Positions 51,549-61,478 of a DNA stretch of 64,000 bases are shown in pieces. Location: positions 49,025,346 to 49,089,345 of the forward strand of contig NC_087064.1 in assembly GCF_963678635.1 (NCBI RefSeq), read 5' to 3'. The notes below the pieces were generated by a model. The model was not told the DNA's origin and searched no databases. It saw only the letters and a program-made list of their open reading frames with translations. Positions within the stretch are counted from its first letter, which is position 1. Each line of letters opens with the position of its first letter. The stretch comes from Symsagittifera roscoffensis (taxonomy: Eukaryota; Xenacoelomorpha; Acoela; Convolutidae). A program made the translations under genes and the position numbers.

Positions 51549-51972
51549 GTGATTGTTACTACAAAATACTTTAAAAATGATAAAACAATTCAAAAAGCGT
51601 TTTCAATGTCTGAATTGAACATTTATCAGATTTTAAAATTGAACTACTCCAAAAAACTACAAGAGTGGTGGACAGATGAAGTTGATGGAGATTGTGTTAG
51701 TTTTAACTTGTATAGAAACACAGAAAGTTCAATAGTTTTGTTAAAAAGATGGAGAGGAGATTACAAAAAAGAAGCGTACTGTCAGATTTGAGTGGTCGAT
51801 CAGTATAAAACAAAACAATGGAAGAGCCTATGAAACAAAAATTGGAGATAAGGAACATCAATTCGATTACTGTTTTGATTTTGATACAAATACAAAATCC
51901 AGATTTGTCAGAATATCTTTTGATCGTTTATCCAAATTTAATAGACTTCCGGTTGTTTATACTACAATATAG
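51549..51972 (+). pseudogene. unrecognised ORF broken by a frameshift
   Basis: The frame from 51549 (GTG; first ATG 51607) reads YQILKLNYSKKLQEWWTDEV and IVLLKRWRGDYKKEAY and stops at 51791. An overlapping frame from about 51745 reads TVRFEWSISIKQNNGRAYE, CFDFDTNTKSRFVRISF and ends at TAG 51970. Both stretches look coding, so an indel near 51770 (or a missed intron) splits one gene. The frame at 51818-52027 is a shadow. No family is recognised. Confidence 0.35.
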
Positions 51973-52250
51973 CAAAAAGAAAACGATAAAAACGTATATT
52001 TTGGTAATTTCTTTTTTCACTGGTTAGAAATAGCACAAATCGAAAAAATTTTGATCGAAATTTCAAAATTTGAATTGAATATCGAAAAAAACAATATGAA
52101 TTAGACAAGAAATCTCATTTATCCCACTAGGTTATCAAACTTCAAATCTTGTTTATGTTGGAAAAATTCGATAACATTTATTGATTAAGAAGTTTCATAA
52201 ACATAGTCTGGTTCTGATCTACAAAGTTTTTTAAAATCTGTGATTACTTC

Positions 52251-52530
52251 ATTCTGATTGGTTATTAACACAAATAATGTCTGTGAAAGTATCCTCAAAA
52301 TCTACAAATTTTAAAGAAATTGTTGAAAAATTCATGAAAAGAAGAGCTCAACTCTGATTGGTTGACATAAATTTTCTTGAAACCTTTGTGACCTTTGAAG
52401 CTCAACTCTGATAGGTTGACATTGAATTTGTTGAAAATTACATGACGATTGAAGCTCGATTCTGATTGGTTGAAATCAGAAAATATAAAAGTTTCCTTTA
52501 AATTAATGCTCGATTCTGATTGGTTGATAC
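52251..52530. promoter_or_regulatory. array of inverted CCAAT boxes
   Basis: CTGATTGGTT (reverse complement of the CCAATCAG box) occurs at about 52254, 52354, 52462 and 52515, with CTGATAGGTT at 52408. The last four are embedded in 50-60 bp degenerate repeats starting GAAGCTCAACTCTGATTGG. This lies 200-500 bases before the zinc-finger exon. The NF-Y consensus is known; use as a promoter here is inference. Confidence 0.45.
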
Positions 52531-52739
52531 TTTTAAAAACTCCATGGTTAGATTGGATGATTTTTATTTCAGCTAGGCTAAATAGCATATCCATTCTGAT
52601 TTTCTTTCTCGTTAAAAACAATTGGTTAATGAAATTGCTGTTTTTATTTACTTTTATTCTTTTTTGAGGCTATTCAACTCACCTTATCTAAAAAATTGGT
52701 ACATTTTAAATCTCTATTTAATTGTTCATTACTATTGAG

Positions 52740-52967
52740 ATGCCGTCACTCAATACAAACGAAAGAGTTGCATGTCTTGAATGTGGCAGGGAAAACACTC
52801 ACAAAGATGCATCAAGACATCGTAGAACATGTGGTGTTTTGAAGTGTTCTAACTGTAATTTTTATACTTATAGCAGCGAGGAGCTCGCTAATCGTTTCAA
52901 GAAGAAGCATTCTCAGCATAATATTAATTTATGTGCTCAGCAGACTCCAAACACACTTCAGGGAAGG
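52740..52967 (+). CDS. zinc-finger-type first exon
   Basis: ATG 52740 opens MPSLNTNERVACLECGRENT. Two Cys pairs follow: CLECGRENTHKDASRHRRTC and CSNCNFYTYSSEELANRFKKKHSQH, the second close to C2H2 (C-x2-C-x12-15-H-x4-H). The frame reaches a stop at 52970, but CAGGGAAG/GTAAATTTTTT gives a good splice donor at 52967-52968, so this is probably exon 1 of a longer gene. No clear second exon is seen before the next element. Confidence 0.45.
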
Positions 52968-52970
52968 TAA

Positions 52971-55420
52971 ATTTTTTTTTTAAAAACATAGAAATTACTA
53001 TGATTATTAGTTTTTACTGAATCTGAAAAGTCTCAGCAATTGTAACAAATCTAGTCAAAAATTATGCAGTGTTTTCAGTACATTACCTGATCTGTCTTTT
53101 ATTTTTTATTCAAAGGTTTTGTTTGATGTTAAAGACAGCAAAAATCGAGTTCAAATCGTCGTGAAGCTTTCCATGGAACTTGATCCGAAAACTTTGAATC
53201 AACAGTAAAAACTCCCTTGGTTGCAAGCTTGCGGAGACTTTGTTGTGATAAATTTGCAGTAGAGTGCATAACATTTGCTAATGAGTATTTAAGTATGCGC
53301 CTAAAATTTGTAAAACTTGGATATTTGGAAAACATCAACTAATTGAAAGGTTTTTTGTAGTTACTATTTTAAAGTTTTCCTTGTTTAGTGCTTTTAAAAG
53401 TGTTCATGGAGAAAGAATGTTTTTAAGCAGATAATGTGGTTTGTGGTAGAAATTTAGATTTAAAACAGCATTATACAGTTATGAGGCTGAGAAAATCCTT
53501 TAAAGGCTTTTAGTAGGGGATTTATGGTGTTAATTCAGCTTCGGATTATTGAACGTTTGTTGAAACGATACATTTTTCTATCTAAAATTCAATTTTTAAG
53601 TAAGAATTTGCCAAATTGGATTCATTTGGTAGATAGTAGATGAAGCAGAAACTGAGAAAATGCTAAAATGAGATAGAAACTCAATTTATTCCTTAGGAGT
53701 TTTGAGATAATTTTACTAAAATTTAGCTTAAAAAGTATATCTTGAGAAAAAATCCGACATAAAATTTTCAAAGTCTTATATTTATGCGTAATTCATTAGA
53801 AAAAATTGTTATCATTTGATATATAAGGTACTTTATATGAAAGATCAAATGTTTTGATGATAATTTTTGTTAAGCAAACCCAATTCGACATCTTTTGGAA
53901 GAAGATACATAAATCATCTATCAAAAACTTTTCTACATTTCCTTGAAAAGATCTACATTTCCTTGCTATATACAATACACAAAACTACATACATACACAA
54001 TACTACATAGAATATACAACACTATATACAATTATTACCACATTTTTACTACATAGAGTTTTTTTCTTAATAAAAATTGGAAAACTACACAATTGATCCA
54101 GTTTGCACCTTGATTTGCTTTGCTAAATCAATTTTTTGAGAATCGCTCTTTCAGATTTTTTTTATATTGTAGATGTTAGGAACTAGGTTCTCTTGCGTAT
54201 TTCCGGAGATTTTCAGATTATAACTAATAGAGCTGCTCCTAATTTGTTCTTAGATCGTAAAAATACACCTTTATATTCTCATTTTGTACATATATTTTTG
54301 AATGCTTTAACTAGCACCAATTCTTTCTCACTTGGATATTTTTGAGAAAATTTCCGTCATAAATTAAGAAAAAAAAGCGAGTTAATAACTGTTTTGCAAG
54401 AAAAGTGATAGTTATTGATACCAAAATGTGTATTTTTGCTTATATAGTTTACGATAGCAACTGAACAGGGGAACCTTGAGGACGATATTAACTTTTTTTA
54501 TTGTAATAATCATACGGTATCAGTTCTAATTTCATCTCTGCCAGCAAATTGTTCGTTCAATTAATACTATTTTCCTCCTAAGTTGTCCAGTTTTGACTAA
54601 ATATTTTAGTAAACTGTGTTCAATAGCGAAAACATGTATTAAACAGAAAGCAAGAATAACTTTAAAACATGGAAAAACTCTACGGAAAATCTTGAAAGTT
54701 ATGTTGCAGAAGCAACAGAGAGATATCATCAGTTATGAAGAAGTTTTTGTTGAATTTGAGCCAATATCGAATAAATTTTTAAGAAACAATTATCCCATTT
54801 TAAACAGTTTTAGCAATAAACTGTTCCTTTTTTATCAATAATCAGAAATTTCTAATTTTTAACATAAAAAATTTCTCACAAGTTGTAATTTTTGTACAAA
54901 TTTGGGTAATTCAATTAGAAAAAAAATGAGGAGGAGTTGAATCATGGAGTTTGATTTAGAAATTTCATAGAATATTGCCCTTAATGTTCATTTGAAGTGA
55001 GATTCCTAAAAATAATCCCTGAACTGGACAAAAAAAAGTTAAAAACCAAAATAAAAGGTTCGACATGGAAAATTTCATGTAAATTTGATTAATTTTCATT
55101 TTACCTTCTCAAAAATTACGACTAATTTCACTGTTTTCCGGAAGTTTCAATATTGATTCTGCTACTATGAACCTTCTTTTCAGTGTTTAGAGCATTGTAT
55201 AACCAAATTTTCAGCTCAAATTAAGGTAAACTTCATTATATTTCAATATTTTGAGAAAAAATTGTGGAAAAAGACATTTTTTTTTTCAAAGTTTTGTATC
55301 ATTGTCCCAACATAATGCCAAATAAAATACAGTCTTAGCTTATTTTTAAAATCTATACGTAAAAGTATGTTTAAAACTAGATCAAAAGCAACAATACATT
55401 AGCCAAAATTATGAGATTTC
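52971..55420. other. AT-rich DNA, only doubtful ORFs
   Basis: About 2.4 kb. ORFs 53129-53338 (minus, with FTVDSKFSDQVPWKASRRF) and 54593-54841 (plus, TTG start, SIAKTCIKQKARITLKHG) are short and unsupported, though they could be exon or transposon remnants. TTTCAG acceptor-like sites are at 54155 and 55213. A run of CTACATTTCCTT and CTACATA(C) motifs lies at 53930-54050. Confidence 0.4.
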
Positions 55421-55520
55421 TGCAATTTTTTCCAAATACTTGAAATTTTTGCAATTTTTTCCAAATACTTGAAATTTTTGCAATTTTTTCCAAATACTTA
55501 AGTTTTTTGCAATTTTTTCA
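55421..55520. repeat. 29-30 bp tandem repeat
   Basis: Three good units and one partial unit of TGCAATTTTTTCCAAATACT plus TGAAATTTT. Such T-rich short repeats are frequent in nematode-like AT-rich DNA. Confidence 0.8.
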
Positions 55521-55912
55521 CAAAAAATTTGATTTTTTTCGAAACTTCAGTAGTTTTCAGCATTTTTTCAAGTAGATAGAAATAAGATTATCTAATAAAT
55601 TAGGTAAAATAATAGCTAATCTTATCGTGTTTTTCAATTTTTTTGATCAAAATTCCAAGTTTTTGCACATAAACTCTTACCATTGACTTACCATCCACCA
55701 AAAAAACTAAATATATAATCTTAATCCTACAATATACACGTAATTAACAATTAATTGTTCCCAATTAGGTAACGCGCGCCGAGATTTTTGCGAAAAAAAT
55801 AAACATTTCCACACAAAAACGTTTTTCTTTCTCTTACCATCACACTGAAACCTTACCATCGGTATTCCCTATCTTAATACATTGTAGACGCTATACCCAA
55901 TCTTAATACATA

Positions 55913-55965
55913 GCATGGAAGACCGGAAATCTATAACGTATCTTAATACATGGGGTCTTCCATGC
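55913..55965. repeat. 12-bp inverted repeat with ATCTTAATACAT motifs
   Basis: GCATGGAAGACC (55913-55924) and its perfect reverse complement GGTCTTCCATGC (55954-55965) flank a 29-base loop. The motif ATCTTAATACAT occurs at about 55870, 55900 and 55940. A 19-base poly-C run (55977-55995) follows. It may be a remnant of a small inverted-repeat element. Confidence 0.55.
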
Positions 55966-55995
55966 ACCCCCCACAGCCCCCCCCCCCCCCCCCCC

Positions 55996-56416
55996 ACTTA
56001 ACCTCCAACATCTACTACTCTTGTGAATTATAGAATCTTGCTAACTCAAAAAATAAAGGATGTTTCTTGATAAATTCTGTTTTGTTGAGTTATTTGATAC
56101 ATGGAACACATTTAAATTTGTTACTTTTTTGGTTTTTCAGAGTAGATGTTTCAGATAATACCCAGAAGCTGTCATTTTTCTGATGGATTGAGCAAAATTA
56201 TGTGCTTAGTTTAGTGTTCAAGATATAGAGAAGAAGTATCATGACACCGCCAGAGTCTCTTTGTTATTTTTGTTTGCTACTGCACCGTTGAGTTTCACAT
56301 CTGGAACCTGATTTAAACTACATTTTATGATTGGATAAATGAGATATTTTACCACTGTAAAGTATTTAATATTAACCAATCATGACCCATCTAACTAACA
56401 ACCCACTTATTTGTAA
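55996..56416. other. AT-rich, no gene seen
   Basis: 421 bases with a TTTTTCAG acceptor-like site (about 56141) and one CCAATCA box (56384). No ORF is supported. Confidence 0.4.
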
Positions 56417-56444
56417 GTGCTGAAATTACTTGTAATTTCAGCAC
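56417..56444. repeat. perfect 13-bp palindromic hairpin
   Basis: GTGCTGAAATTAC, two-base loop TT, GTAATTTCAGCAC. It sits near the apparent start of the second retroelement; whether it belongs to it is unknown. Confidence 0.6.
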
Positions 56445-57324
56445 CAGAGAGATTTGAATTTAACTTAGAACTTAGTTGCCTCTCCGAGAGAACTTCAGCA
56501 GCCGCAATAAACCAGTATACCCTAGATCTATTGAGCCTAGCAGAGACTAGTTAAACAACCTGAGACTAGATAGTATAAGAGTAGGAATAGGATCGGTATT
56601 AGACTAAGAAGTTGCACGAATCTATCCGGCCGAAAATAAGATAGCGTGACGAGCAGACGGTGTACCCTATCCGAAATTACTCTATGAGTTAACCACATCG
56701 AACAAGACCTTAATAGCTTAGAATTAACCAAAAATAGATTAGAATTTAGACAAAACATTTTTAAAATGTTACACGACGATAATTTAATCGAAATGTCTCT
56801 ACGACTCAATAGATCAAAGCCAATATTCCGAACGATAAGAGAACTACCCGGAATTGGAAGAAGACCTCGAACCAGAGACGACATACGACAGAATAGAAAC
56901 TTACCAAATAGTTATATGATAGTACGGCAAAAGTCAACACAGACTTTTTTATTTAGAATTTTATTAGCAATGAATTAAGATTTTCATTTGCAAACATAAA
57001 ATCTTGAAGCCAATCTTCATGCTCATTACAGGCGCTAAACAAGATATTAATATACAATAACGATTGATAAAAAGATCTCAGATCGTTTTCCTAATATTCT
57101 GCAGTATTATATAAAACATGTTTGGAAAATATTTATTGAAAATCAAAACAAAAATTAGTAGCATGACAATAAACTGTTAGTAATCATAAAATCATCAGTT
57201 GTCCCAGCTTCATCACCTAAAACATAACAGCAATCATAAGCTCACTAACATCATAAAAACACTAAATCTTTTCTTAAATAAAATTAAACCATTTTAAACT
57301 TAAATTCATTTAATCTTAAAATCA

Positions 57325-57411
57325 GATCATCAAGGCTTATCCTTGGATCTTAATTAATTTTCTATTTAATTAAATTTACAAAACATGATCATCAAGGCTT
57401 ATCCTTGGATC
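57325..57411. repeat. pair of 25-bp direct repeats with internal hairpin
   Basis: GATCATCAAGGCTTATCC plus TTGGATC at 57325-57349 and again, identical, at 57387-57411. Each can fold through CAAGG/CCTTG around CTTAT. It lies in the leader of the A-rich element. Confidence 0.8.
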
Positions 57412-57928
57412 AAAAAGAACAATTTTGTTCTCCCCCACCCACTTAGCTAGTGTCTAACGACCTCAAACGTCGATTCACTATCCAACCCTTTCAAAAAACC
57501 CAAGACTAATAAAAAATTTTGAACAAAACTAATCATTCAAATTAGGATAAACAGTGAAGTACTTCGGTTATTCATCCTTCACTTGAACCCTCCTCTTACC
57601 AGACCCAGGATAAATCATAGACTTAGTAAGTTTAAAATAGTATCTAACGAACTACTCGCGTTCTAATTATACCTGAACCTTGTGGATCGATTTACTATTC
57701 TCCAACCCTTGAACACAATCACTACCCCTAAGTAAGATTAAGTAAGTTAACACCTTAGCTTATACTAGCCACGAGAAAGTAAAAAATCATTCTTCGGAAT
57801 CGATATACTTTTCTCTCCAACCCTGAACAAATAGACCCAGGTTAAGCTAACCAAAAAATCGTAAGGACTAACAATTTAAGAAAATAGAAATAATCTAACA
57901 ACTTTTTGCATCCGTCATCCTAAACCTT

Positions 57929-58396
57929 ATGTCATTTAAAAACCTAGGAAACAAACAAACAATCTTTTTACACATTTGTGAAATAGATAACAAAAAATAC
58001 GACCTTGTAATCACACCTCATACACAAACAGTTGGATATATTAGAACAAAACGACAAACACTAAAAAAGAAAATAATAACCAAACAAAGACAAATAACAC
58101 GAAAAAGATTTTCCAAAAATAGAAACGCTTTTTCAGAATCAGAAGCCAGCAATTTAGACGAACTTTATAAATTAAAAGAATCTATAGATAAAAATTGCCC
58201 CATTCACGATCAATTATATTTTTCCGACTCAGAAACAACTTCGAATTCATCAAAAAGAGGAAAAAGACGAACAAAAAAGCAATATAAACACAAACCAGTA
58301 CACTTATATAACTGGAATCAACCAATTAGACACATCGATAATTACCTATTAACAGTCATTAAACGAAAAAATGAGCCAAACACACACTCCAAGTGA
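57929..58396 (+). CDS. small basic ORF before gag
   Basis: 155 residues from ATG 57929 (MSFKNLGNKQTIFLHI). The middle is strongly basic (KTLKKKIITKQRQITRKRF written across about residues 47-65) and Ser/Glu-rich near residues 75-110. It overlaps the next ORF by 26 bases in a different frame (next frame is +1), which would allow frameshifting or reinitiation. No family is recognised. The position suggests an extra N-terminal gag-related or nucleic-acid-binding protein. Confidence 0.5.
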   Translation: MSFKNLGNKQTIFLHICEIDNKKYDLVITPHTQTVGYIRTKRQTLKKKIITKQRQITRKRFSKNRNAFSESEASNLDELYKLKESIDKNCPIHDQLYFSDSETTSNSSKRGKRRTKKQYKHKPVHLYNWNQPIRHIDNYLLTVIKRKNEPNTHSK

Positions 58397-59969
58397 AGAT
58401 AGTCCAGATGATGACGATATCTTCCCCTTCCTCGTAGATGCACCCACTGATAGAGGACAGCATATACTTTGCAAGAATTTCCTACTAAATTTATTTGAAC
58501 CCGGAATCAGCCCATGTAAAGCAGAGTTTCCAGATGTAAAGATCAAAAGACAAATTATTGATCACTATCTGAAAGATATATGTAATTTGACACAACAATA
58601 CGGAATCTACACCATAGAATTCAGCTCACCAAACCCGAATCACCGCAAATATGTAATTCAAACAGACGACCTTGATTTAGAATTTTCAAAAGTATTCTCA
58701 GAATACAAAAAAAGCATACAATATCATAACTCACAAAGAGCAAACTCCATATTCACTAATGAAGTTTTTGCTATAATATATAGTTATATCTCAATATTAG
58801 AAAACGAAATTCCAATCCCAAGTGTCTCACCGACAGAGACATCTAAACATATAAAGGTACGACATGAAATCACACTATTTTCAACTTTTCTACATATAAT
58901 TAAGGAAAATTTTACTAAAGACGATGTTTCACAACATACAAAACATGACTTACAAAAAATTTTGGCATGGTTTATAATAGATTATTTCACACATAATATA
59001 GATTTAATTTCACAAGCAAGAAAAAATTTCAGACCTCAAAATTCAAACGATGATACCGCCATCACAGAACAGTCAGACTACGTTTGGGACCCCGAATGGT
59101 CTCATTATGCATTTATAAATATCCCACAACCAATTGCAAGTCAAGCAATAAGTACAATATCTTATACCAGAGATTATGTAAGAGTAGTACCATTAACCAT
59201 TGATGCAACACCATTAAACTACAATACATTTTTACCCGATACGCGAAATAACAGCTTAAACTCGACCGTCATACACAATGAAAACCCTAATGGAACTAGG
59301 AACCTCACTCAACAAGATATTCAGACACCATCACACTTCATAAATGAAGAAATTGTCCAAACAACAACAACTACACAACAAAGTATTTCACCAATACGTC
59401 CAAATTTAACAACACCAAGAAATACAACCACTTCACAAGCACAGGTAACCTTACAATCAACCGTTAAACCTTCGGTTGCTCCAAAATATTCACAAATGGA
59501 TTATCAAACATATAGACCCATGACAATACCGTCAAAAACACGCAGAGCGTTCACAAGAAACACTTTTGCGGAACACAATTATAATTACGCACATTCATCA
59601 AAAACAAACTATACCCCACGAAAAAATAATAATAATCAGATAAGATCTCGATATTGGGATAACCCAATGGCAACAACCAACTCAGTAAATTTTCAAACTA
59701 ATTCACATCCTCCACAGGATCGTAGTGAAAATTACCCATTCTTTCAACAGAATAAAAATAAAAAGCAAGCATCTCATCAAACGGATTATTTATCCTCTGA
59801 TGATGATTATTTACAACCAGATATATTTGCACCATACACTCAAGAATATCGTGGACAAGGAGTACAAAAACCGTATACATATCATAGAATTTTTTCTCCA
59901 AACCCAACAGATACACAAAATCAACAACCAATGCAAATGCAAAACCCAATTAATACACGATCTTTTTAA
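58371..59969 (+). CDS. gag-pol N-terminal region of the A-rich element
   Basis: 532 residues from ATG 58371 (MSQTHTPSEDSPDDDD). Acidic at the start, then a folded-looking region (about residues 25-220, with LLNLFEPGISPCKAEF and LQKILAWFIIDYFTHNI), then a long Thr/Gln/Asn-rich disordered tail. No family is recognised; by position it is the N-terminal part of gag. It ends at TAA 59967-59969, but the same frame goes on to gag, so the stop is a nonsense codon or a read-through site. Confidence 0.5.
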   Translation: MSQTHTPSEDSPDDDDIFPFLVDAPTDRGQHILCKNFLLNLFEPGISPCKAEFPDVKIKRQIIDHYLKDICNLTQQYGIYTIEFSSPNPNHRKYVIQTDDLDLEFSKVFSEYKKSIQYHNSQRANSIFTNEVFAIIYSYISILENEIPIPSVSPTETSKHIKVRHEITLFSTFLHIIKENFTKDDVSQHTKHDLQKILAWFIIDYFTHNIDLISQARKNFRPQNSNDDTAITEQSDYVWDPEWSHYAFINIPQPIASQAISTISYTRDYVRVVPLTIDATPLNYNTFLPDTRNNSLNSTVIHNENPNGTRNLTQQDIQTPSHFINEEIVQTTTTTQQSISPIRPNLTTPRNTTTSQAQVTLQSTVKPSVAPKYSQMDYQTYRPMTIPSKTRRAFTRNTFAEHNYNYAHSSKTNYTPRKNNNNQIRSRYWDNPMATTNSVNFQTNSHPPQDRSENYPFFQQNKNKKQASHQTDYLSSDDDYLQPDIFAPYTQEYRGQGVQKPYTYHRIFSPNPTDTQNQQPMQMQNPINTRSF

Positions 59970-59990
59970 CCAATTCAGCCACAAAACCAA

Positions 59991-61478
59991 ATGATTACAC
60001 ACTCGTATCAACCAACACAAATGCAAAATGAAATACCACTTCCATATTACCTTCAACAACACGAAATAACAAAAAATCAACTTTCAAATTTTTCACAAAT
60101 GCCAAATGCAGCAGAATCATTACAAATGACAATGAATCCATACCTTATGGGTGGATCATCAATAACATCAAACAAACCATTAATGGTATTCACAGGAACA
60201 GACCCTGAATATTCTGTAGAAGATTATTTAAATGCAGTAACAGCAAATTTAATTTTAAATATAGGACCTGAACCAATTAATACGCCACTACATCAAAATT
60301 GGATACATCGACGCACAGCGTTGATACAGACAACCTTAGACGGCGCAGCCCAAAAATGGTTTTCAGTATTGCCTATAGAAATAAAATCAAATTGGAAAAG
60401 ATTTACACAAGAACTTTCAAAAATGTTTGACTCCGAAAGAAACAAACAACAACAAAGAGTTTTTTGTAATGAAATTCGCAGATTACCAAATGAAACCATC
60501 AAACAATTAGCAGTACGTATCGAAACACTAGTTCGAAAAGCATATTCATTAAATACACACGACTATAAAAACACAAAAATGACAGAAATCTTAATGATGA
60601 CCTTAACACCTCAATTAAGGAAAATGGCAATAAAAAAGAGAGCATCCCATCCCTCCTCAATTCGAGAGCCCGATTTAGATTTTCGAAAACTAGTAGACAA
60701 ACTAGAGCAAGCGGAAATCACAATGAAACTTGAAGAAACAGAAAATCTGAAATTACAATATGTTAATCGAATTGAAACAAATACCACAAATATCAATAAT
60801 AAACAGGAATCAGATACAGACCTCGTTGAAAAAATCACTGAAATACTCAATATTTACGAAAAACACCCAAACTTTAAAGGCAAACCATCTTTCAAAAAAT
60901 GGTGTAATTATTGCCGACGATACGGACATAGTATTTCTGAATGTAGACAAAAACAACAGGACAATCAAAACAAACCTCAAAAATATAAAGAACCGAATAA
61001 ATCATTCTATCAATACATGAAAAAAGATCAAAATCTACCGAACAAAAGTGTATACAGCAACAACAGTTCAGGAAAACCACTTCCGAACAATACCAATTAC
61101 ACGAGAACTCAATCACCATATAACTCAAGTTATAGAGGAAGATCACCAGAACGAAGAAATACACAAAATTCGTCACAAAATCATTACAATAGACCAAATA
61201 GTCGAAATAACTACTCTAGATCAAATTCAAACACAACACAATTTGTTTCTAGATCTAATTCCCAATCAAGGAATAATTACTATCCACACAATCAATCACG
61301 AAACTCATCATACAATAGAAATAGAAACTACTCCAATAATCGAAATAGAAGTTATTCAAACAACCGAAACCAGAATTACCCGAACAATCGATCAAGGAAT
61401 AACTCATATAATAGATCAAACTATAACAGACCAAACAATAATTATCAAAACAGATCACGAAATAATTCACAAAATTGA
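59991..61478 (+). CDS. gag capsid and CCHC nucleocapsid of the A-rich element
   Basis: 495 residues in the same frame as the preceding ORF. Residues about 65-235 are a retrotransposon gag capsid-type region (NWIHRRTALIQTTLDGAAQKW, WKRFTQELSKMF, QLAVRIETLVRKAYSLN). A CCHC knuckle follows, C305-x2-C308-x4-H313-x4-C318 (CNYCRRYGHSISEC). The C-terminus is a long Arg/Ser/Asn/Tyr repeat-like tail. It ends at TGA 61476-61478, with TAA at 61488 and 61758 in the same frame. Confidence 0.8.
   Translation: MITHSYQPTQMQNEIPLPYYLQQHEITKNQLSNFSQMPNAAESLQMTMNPYLMGGSSITSNKPLMVFTGTDPEYSVEDYLNAVTANLILNIGPEPINTPLHQNWIHRRTALIQTTLDGAAQKWFSVLPIEIKSNWKRFTQELSKMFDSERNKQQQRVFCNEIRRLPNETIKQLAVRIETLVRKAYSLNTHDYKNTKMTEILMMTLTPQLRKMAIKKRASHPSSIREPDLDFRKLVDKLEQAEITMKLEETENLKLQYVNRIETNTTNINNKQESDTDLVEKITEILNIYEKHPNFKGKPSFKKWCNYCRRYGHSISECRQKQQDNQNKPQKYKEPNKSFYQYMKKDQNLPNKSVYSNNSSGKPLPNNTNYTRTQSPYNSSYRGRSPERRNTQNSSQNHYNRPNSRNNYSRSNSNTTQFVSRSNSQSRNNYYPHNQSRNSSYNRNRNYSNNRNRSYSNNRNQNYPNNRSRNNSYNRSNYNRPNNNYQNRSRNNSQN

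Noticed and set aside
55977-55995. 19-base poly-C run as a telomere-like or regulatory element
   Set aside because: A single homopolymer with no repeated unit; length may also be a sequencing artefact.
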